Origin: Betaproteobacteria bacterium
Lineage (GTDB): Bacteria; Pseudomonadota; Gammaproteobacteria; Burkholderiales; Burkholderiaceae
Direction: 5' to 3'
NCBI GenBank assembly: GCA_018969885.1
Contig: JAGWXN010000094.1
Location: forward strand, 1-10,826
DNA: 10,826 nt
Positions 6,646 through 10,826 of the stretch are shown here, piece by piece (position 1 is the first letter of the stretch; each line of letters opens with the position of its first letter). The position numbers and the translations under genes are program-made. The notes below the pieces were generated by a model, which had not been told where the DNA came from, ran no database searches, and was given only the letters and a program-made list of their open reading frames with translations.

Positions 6646-7182
6646 ATGAAACCGCAACTCAAGCATGTCGGCATCTATGTGAATGACATTGACCGGATGG
6701 AGCAGTTTTACACCCGGGTTTTTGATCTGAAGGTGACCGATCGCGGACGCGTTCCCCGGCTGGACAACCGTCAAATCGTGTTCATGAGTGGAGCGGTCGA
6801 CGCCCACCACCAGATGGTGCTGCTGGCGGGTAAAGACCCTGCAAGCGGGCCCAGCGTGGTGTTTCAGTTTTCGTTTTACCTGGAAACGCTGTCGGAGCTG
6901 CGCGCCATTCGTGACCGGTTACAGGCCGAGGGCGCTACCGACATCAAAGCGATCTGCCACGGCAACGCCTGGTCGGTCTATGCACAAGACCCAGAAGGCA
7001 ATGGCCTCGAAGCCTATCTCGACACCCCCTGGCATGTGCCGCAGCCCCATGGCGTCCCGTTCGATCTGTCGCAGAGCGATGAAAGGATCATGGCGCAGAC
7101 CCTCGAGCATGTGAAGGCAACGCCTGGATTTCGCCACCGCGACGAATGGATGCGCGAACAGGCGCAGTTGCTGAACGCTTGA
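6646..7182 (+). CDS. VOC-2: VOC-superfamily protein, extradiol-dioxygenase-like, related to VOC-1
   Basis: Single VOC domain of 178 residues with the same plan as VOC-1. Shared elements are LKHVGIYVNDIDRMEQFY (likely metal ligand His7), VTDRG (30-34), DAHHQMVLL (His54/55), VFQFSFYL with Gln74 where a second His ligand is common, and GNGLEAYLDTPWH with Glu122. The tail from 126 carries DTPWHVPQPHGVPFDL and TPGFRHRDEW, as in VOC-1. The reaction is unknown; ring cleavage of an aromatic diol is plausible because a FAH-family enzyme, often the hydrolase of such pathways, follows 37 bases later. The gene starts 6 bases after the Bug-3 stop with no clear ribosome-binding site, consistent with translational coupling. 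It is cytoplasmic, with no signal peptide. Confidence 0.9.
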   Translation: MKPQLKHVGIYVNDIDRMEQFYTRVFDLKVTDRGRVPRLDNRQIVFMSGAVDAHHQMVLLAGKDPASGPSVVFQFSFYLETLSELRAIRDRLQAEGATDIKAICHGNAWSVYAQDPEGNGLEAYLDTPWHVPQPHGVPFDLSQSDERIMAQTLEHVKATPGFRHRDEWMREQAQLLNA

Positions 7183-7219
7183 CCTATCCCTTCCCTCACC
7201 CCACGGAGCTCTTCCTCTC

Positions 7220-8110
7220 ATGAAACTCGTCTGCTACCGTCATGGCGGCGCCACCCACTACGGCGCGGTCAAAGATAACGGCAAGGTTGTTGACCTGGGC
7301 ACGCGCCTGGGCGCGCAATACCCCGACATCATTTCGTTCATCGCGGGAGATGGGCAGGCAATCGCCCGTCAGGTGGTCGCCACCGAACCGGGCGATTTCG
7401 ATTACAACGCGCTCGATCTGCTGCCGGTCGTTCCCAACCCCGGAAAGATTCTTTGCGTGGGTCTCAACTATCACGACCATGTTGACGAGGCGAACCGCGT
7501 CGTTGGTAACCGCAAGGTCCCCGACCGCCCGATGATCTTCGGTCGTTGGCCCGAGTCACTCGCCTCACACGGCAAGCCCATCACCCGTCCGCGTATCTCG
7601 CACATGTTCGACTGGGAAGCCGAAATGCTCGTTGTGATGGGACGCGAAACCGGCCGTTATGTGAAGGCCGAAGACGCGCTCCAGTATGTGTTCGGCTACT
7701 CGTGCTTTAACGAATCATGCATGCGCGACTACCAGCGTCACTCAAGCCAGATCACCCCGGGCAAGAATTTTGAGAACACCGGCGCAAGCGGCCCCTGGCT
7801 CGTCACTGCCGACGAGATTCCCGACCCGATGAATCTTGAGATCAAGATGCGCCTTAACGGCGAGGTGATGCAGCACGCCAACACCAGTCAGATGATCTTC
7901 TCGGTTCAGAAAATCATCGAATACGTCACCGAGTGGACCCCGCTCAAGCCAGGCGATCTGATCGTAAGCGGCACCATGGGCGGCGTGGGCTTTGCACGCA
8001 CGCCTCCGGTCTTCATGAAGCCAGGCGATATCGCCGAGGTTGAGATCGAGAAAATTGGCGTGCTGCGCAACACGATCGAGGATGAGGATCCGAAACTTGG
8101 TCCGCGCTAA
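7220..8110 (+). CDS. Fumarylacetoacetate hydrolase (FAH) family protein
   Basis: Cytoplasmic FAH-superfamily enzyme of 296 residues; the family cleaves or decarboxylates acylpyruvates and 2-oxo acids with a divalent metal, often at the end of aromatic meta-cleavage or homogentisate-type pathways. The N-terminal cap region (1-75) is followed by the catalytic domain: VPNPGKILCVGLNYHDH (His85/His87 region), FDWEAEMLVVMG with metal ligands Glu133 and Glu135, FNESCMRDYQ with Glu165 where many relatives have Asp, TPGKNFENTGASGPWLVT, and GTMGGVGFAR (251-260). The ribosome-binding site CGGAG lies 11 bases before the ATG. It sits 37 bases after VOC-2 and 12 bases before selO. Substrates in this family cannot be told from sequence; acylpyruvate hydrolase, oxaloacetate decarboxylase-like and ureidoglycolate-related activities all occur. 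Confidence 0.93.
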   Translation: MKLVCYRHGGATHYGAVKDNGKVVDLGTRLGAQYPDIISFIAGDGQAIARQVVATEPGDFDYNALDLLPVVPNPGKILCVGLNYHDHVDEANRVVGNRKVPDRPMIFGRWPESLASHGKPITRPRISHMFDWEAEMLVVMGRETGRYVKAEDALQYVFGYSCFNESCMRDYQRHSSQITPGKNFENTGASGPWLVTADEIPDPMNLEIKMRLNGEVMQHANTSQMIFSVQKIIEYVTEWTPLKPGDLIVSGTMGGVGFARTPPVFMKPGDIAEVEIEKIGVLRNTIEDEDPKLGPR

Positions 8111-8122
8111 GCCATACCGCCG

Positions 8123-9583
8123 ATGACTTCAATCGGCTGGCGGTTCGACCACAGCTACGCGCGCCTGCCCGAGGCAATGTTTGCCCGGGCAGTGCCGGCG
8201 CGCGCCCGCGCTCCGAAGCTGGTGCTGTTCAACGATGCGCTGGCGGCCGCTCTGGGATTGGACGCTACCGCGGCCGACCCGGAGGCTCTTGCGGCGATGC
8301 TTGCGGGCAATACCCTGCCCGAGGGCTCGCTGCCCATCGCGCAGGCCTATGCCGGCCACCAGTTTGGACATTTCGCCATGCTGGGCGACGGCCGTGCGCT
8401 GCTGGTGGGCGAGCATCTGTGCCCGGATGGTCGGCGGGTGGACATCCAGTTCAAGGGCTCGGGCCCCACGCCGTTTTCACGTCGCGGCGATGGCCGGGCG
8501 GCACTTGGCCCCATGCTCCGGGAGTATGTGATCAGCGAGGCGATGCACGCGCTTGGTATTCCCACCACGCGTAGCCTCGCAGTCGTCGCGACCGGCGAGG
8601 CAGTGTTCCGTGAAAGCCTGCTCGACGGCGCAGTGCTCACCCGTGTTGCAGCCAGTCACCTGCGGGTTGGAACGTTTGAATATGTCGCAGCGCGAAATGA
8701 GCCTGAGCTCCTCGCTGCGCTGACTGACTACACGATTGCCCGGCACTACCCAGACTGCGCGCAGGCCGAGCGCCCGGCGCTTGCCCTACTTGAAGCGGTG
8801 ATCGACCGTCAGGCAACGCTCATTGTGCAGTGGCTCAGGGTGGGGTTCATCCATGGCGTCATGAACACCGACAACATGAGCCTCTGTGGCGAGACGATCG
8901 ATTACGGGCCCTGCGCCTTTCTGGAGCGCTACGATCCTGGTACCGCTTTCAGTTCAATCGATCACGCAAAGCGCTATGCGTTCAACAACCAGCCGTCGAT
9001 CGCGCAATGGAACCTGGCGCGCTTCGCCGAAGCGCTGCTGCCCGCGATCGACCCCGACCCTGACCAGGCGCTCGCGCTGGCCGAAGCGGCCATCAACCGA
9101 TTCGCTGGCCTATACCGCTCGCGCCAGGTCGAGATGATGCGCAACAAGCTGGGCCTTTCCGGCGAGGCCGACGGCGACGAAGCGCTCGCCAGCGATTTTC
9201 TGGACTGGATGCGCGACAGCGACGCCGACTACACAAATAGTTTTGCGATGCTCAACCCAGGCAGCATCGACGCGTCCCGACTGGCTGCCGACCCGCGCCT
9301 CGCGGCGTGGCATGTGCGGTGGCAGACGCGACTGCAGAATGGCTCTGGGTCCTTGGCGGCAGCCCAGAACCGGATGCGCGCGAACAATCCGATCTATATC
9401 GCTCGAAACCACCAGGTGGAAGCGGCCCTTGATGCGGCCACCGGGCCGGCAGGCGATCTTCGACCGCTCGAGCGTCTGTTGGAAGTGGTGCGGCGCCCCT
9501 ACGAGGAACGTCCTGGGCTGGCTGCCTACGCCGCCCCTGCACCGGACGGCGGACGCAGCCATCAGACGTTCTGCGGTACCTGA
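8123..9583 (+). CDS. selO: Protein adenylyltransferase SelO (YdiU family pseudokinase)
   Basis: SelO transfers AMP from ATP to Ser, Thr or Tyr of target proteins and is linked to the response to oxidative stress. The 486-residue length matches bacterial SelO (478 in E. coli). Family signatures are FDHSYARLPE near the start, AGHQFGHFAMLGDGRA, VDIQFKGSGPTPFSRRGDGR with nucleotide-binding Lys111, RVAASHLRVGTFEY, HGVMNTDNMS with likely active-site Asp240 and metal ligand Asn241, and ETIDYGPCAFLE with metal ligand Asp250. It ends in CGT, with Cys484 third from the C-terminus at the site of selenocysteine in animal SelO. It starts 12 bases after the FAH-family gene with no visible ribosome-binding site, so it probably shares that transcript. 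A role in the catabolic pathway is not implied; this may be co-transcription only. Confidence 0.96.
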   Translation: MTSIGWRFDHSYARLPEAMFARAVPARARAPKLVLFNDALAAALGLDATAADPEALAAMLAGNTLPEGSLPIAQAYAGHQFGHFAMLGDGRALLVGEHLCPDGRRVDIQFKGSGPTPFSRRGDGRAALGPMLREYVISEAMHALGIPTTRSLAVVATGEAVFRESLLDGAVLTRVAASHLRVGTFEYVAARNEPELLAALTDYTIARHYPDCAQAERPALALLEAVIDRQATLIVQWLRVGFIHGVMNTDNMSLCGETIDYGPCAFLERYDPGTAFSSIDHAKRYAFNNQPSIAQWNLARFAEALLPAIDPDPDQALALAEAAINRFAGLYRSRQVEMMRNKLGLSGEADGDEALASDFLDWMRDSDADYTNSFAMLNPGSIDASRLAADPRLAAWHVRWQTRLQNGSGSLAAAQNRMRANNPIYIARNHQVEAALDAATGPAGDLRPLERLLEVVRRPYEERPGLAAYAAPAPDGGRSHQTFCGT

Positions 9584-9688
9584 GCGAACCCCGACTACAG
9601 CCTTCAGGTTTTCTTCGGCGCATAGACCTGAGAGGCGGTCCCGACCCAAGGCGTTTGAGGTCAGAGGGCTAAGGCCAGCAGGTTACGG
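9584..9688. other. Convergent intergenic spacer between selO and the ABC ATPase gene
   Basis: This 105-base spacer lies between the 3' ends of two converging genes, where transcription terminators are expected. I see only an imperfect inverted repeat (GACCT near 9625 and AGGTC near 9657) with a long loop and no T-run, so no intrinsic terminator is claimed. No coding potential or RNA gene is evident. Confidence 0.4.
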
Positions 9689-10741
9689 TCAGCGAATCCG
9701 AAGTCCGGTCTCGCCGTCAAACCAGTAGAGGCGGTCGGGGCTGCAACGAAGCCAAACCCGCGCTCCAGCCGAAAGTCGAACCGATTTTCCGGCACGCGCC
9801 GCCACCAGTCGATCCCCGATCATGGCGGTCAGAAGCGTGGAGTCACCCAGCAACTCGAACGTGTATACCTCGCAGCCAAACATCGCCTCGCGCTCGGAAC
9901 AGAGTTCAAGATCTTCCGAACGAATGCCCAGGACCACTGGTCCGGGTCGAGGCGGCGATACACGCAGGGGCAGCTCCCCCGCCCGACAAGCGCCCCGCCC
10001 ATCTGGCACCACCGACAGCAGGTTCATGGCAGGCGAGCCGATGAAACCCGCGACAAAGGTATCGGCAGGATCGTTGTAGATGTCTTCGGGCACGCCGATC
10101 TGACGGATCACGCCGTCGTTCATGACCGCCACCCGCGTGGCAAGCGTCATCGCCTCGATCTGATCATGCGTCACATAGACGGTGGTGACCTGCAACTCCT
10201 GCGTGAGGTGCTTGATTTGGGCCCGCGCCAGCACCCGCAGTTTGGCATCGAGATTGGAGAGGGGCTCGTCCATCAAAAACACCCGCGGCGTTCGCACGAT
10301 GCTTCGCGCCAGGGCAACCCGCTGCCGCTGGCCCCCTGAGAGCTCGCGCGGCATTCGAGCAAGAAACGGCTCAAGCTGCACCCGCGCCGCCGCCTCGCGG
10401 ACGCGCCGTTCACGCTCCGCCGCGGGCACCCTCCGGAGTTTAAGCGGATAGCCGATATTTTCGGCGACGCTCATGTGAGGATAGAGACCATAGTTTTGGA
10501 ACACCATCGATACATCGCGACGCTGCGGCGGCACCTCGTTCACGCGCACGCCATCGAAGGCGATGGTCCCTGCGCTAGGCGCCTCCAGTCCGGCAATCAT
10601 CCGCATGGTGGTGGTCTTGCCGCATCCGGACGGTCCCAGCAGCACCAGAAATTCGCGATCGGCAATCTCCAGGCTGAGATTGCGGACCACCTGCACCGAA
10701 CCAAAATATTTATCGACAGAAGCCAGCGATACCGTGGTCAT
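9689..10741 (-). CDS. ugpC: Carbohydrate/glycerol-phosphate-type ABC transporter ATP-binding protein (MalK/UgpC family)
   Basis: Cytoplasmic ATPase of 350 residues that powers an ABC importer of the CUT1 type (sugars, polyols or glycerol-3-phosphate). Domains in order are an ABC ATPase at about 4-235, with Walker A GPSGCGKT (36-43), Q-loop Gln82, signature LSGGQ (134-138), Walker B VFLMDEP (154-160), D-loop NLDAK and switch His192, then a TOBE/MalK-like C-terminal domain from about 240 with VVLGIRSEDLEL. The TOBE domain and LSNLDAKLR are typical of MalK/UgpC ATPases that can serve several permeases, so the symbol marks the family, not a proven substrate. The ATG follows the permease stop by 8 bases and its ribosome-binding site AGGA overlaps that stop codon, so the two are co-transcribed. 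The remaining transporter genes should lie beyond base 10826. Confidence 0.94.
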   Translation of the reverse strand: MTTVSLASVDKYFGSVQVVRNLSLEIADREFLVLLGPSGCGKTTTMRMIAGLEAPSAGTIAFDGVRVNEVPPQRRDVSMVFQNYGLYPHMSVAENIGYPLKLRRVPAAERERRVREAAARVQLEPFLARMPRELSGGQRQRVALARSIVRTPRVFLMDEPLSNLDAKLRVLARAQIKHLTQELQVTTVYVTHDQIEAMTLATRVAVMNDGVIRQIGVPEDIYNDPADTFVAGFIGSPAMNLLSVVPDGRGACRAGELPLRVSPPRPGPVVLGIRSEDLELCSEREAMFGCEVYTFELLGDSTLLTAMIGDRLVAARAGKSVRLSAGARVWLRCSPDRLYWFDGETGLRIR

Positions 10742-10747
10742 GTAGCG

Positions 10748-10751
10748 TCCT
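10748..10751 (-). promoter_or_regulatory. Ribosome-binding site of the ABC ATPase overlapping the permease stop codon
   Basis: AGGA on the minus strand overlaps the TAG stop (10750-10752) of the upstream permease and sits 6 bases before the ATPase ATG. This fits translational coupling of permease and ATPase. Confidence 0.55.
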
Positions 10752-10826
10752 AACGAACCGAGCCTGCAGTCAGGCTGCCGATGAACTGCCGGTGCACCAT
10801 GAGGGAGAGCATGAACATGGGCGCGG
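10750..10826 (-). CDS. ABC transporter permease, C-terminal end only (continues past window edge)
   Basis: Reading the minus strand from the right edge gives 24 residues and a TAG stop: APMFMLSLMVHRQF then IGSLTAGSVR. This resembles the conserved C-terminus of MalG/UgpE-type inner-membrane permeases, which end in a last hydrophobic segment followed by a Q/R-rich turn and a G-LT-G-V-K/R-like tail. The gene lies 8 bases upstream of a MalK/UgpC ATPase, where such a permease is expected. The fragment is short, so the family call rests on this motif and on context; the substrate is unknown. Confidence 0.75.
   Translation of the reverse strand, partial: APMFMLSLMVHRQFIGSLTAGSVR

Noticed and set aside
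1..10826. Mobile element, CRISPR array, tRNA/rRNA or defence system
   Set aside because: No transposase, integrase, regularly spaced repeats, structural RNA signature or defence-type domain was recognised. Gaps are short and all large genes belong to metabolic, transport or SelO families.

Overview
The window looks like chromosomal DNA of a GC-rich betaproteobacterium, most likely of the order Burkholderiales. This is an inference from the high GC content, the dense short-gap gene packing and three tripartite-tricarboxylate-transporter (Bug/TctC) receptors within 4 kb, a family strongly expanded in Burkholderiales. No rRNA, tRNA, CRISPR array, insertion sequence or phage gene was seen. The window is almost fully coding.

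Layout. (1) 1-1470, plus: purine catabolism. The 3' part of puuD (membrane urate hydroxylase with a fused cytochrome c) is followed by uraH/hiuH (5-hydroxyisourate hydrolase), giving urate -> 5-hydroxyisourate -> OHCU. (2) 1475-3794, plus: a CaiB/BaiF family III CoA-transferase starts 4 bases after hiuH and is followed by a first Bug receptor (Bug-1). (3) 3842-5428, minus: a second Bug receptor (Bug-2) and, 12 bases downstream, a VOC-fold protein (VOC-1). (4) 5429-5664: a divergent intergenic region. (5) 5665-9583, plus: a third Bug receptor (Bug-3), a second VOC protein of the same subfamily (VOC-2), a fumarylacetoacetate-hydrolase-family enzyme, and selO (protein AMPylase), all with short gaps. 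(6) 9689-10826, minus: a MalK/UgpC-type ABC ATPase and the C-terminal end of an ABC permease that continues past the window edge.

How the genes may work together. The centre is a mirror-image arrangement, VOC-1 <- Bug-2 <- | -> Bug-3 -> VOC-2 -> FAH. An extradiol-dioxygenase-like VOC protein beside a FAH-family C-C hydrolase is the usual enzyme logic of aromatic meta-cleavage catabolism, and the receptors would bind an extracytoplasmic carboxylate. A CoA-transferase and a further receptor lie just beyond. I infer uptake or sensing and breakdown of organic or aromatic acids; the substrates cannot be read from the sequence. No TctA/TctB membrane subunits are present, so the three receptors are orphans here.

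Most of the window is recognisable families. The points most worth a second look are the mirrored Bug-VOC pairs, the shared VOC subfamily with a conserved C-terminal tail and Gln at a usual metal-ligand position, and the close linkage of the CoA-transferase to urate degradation.
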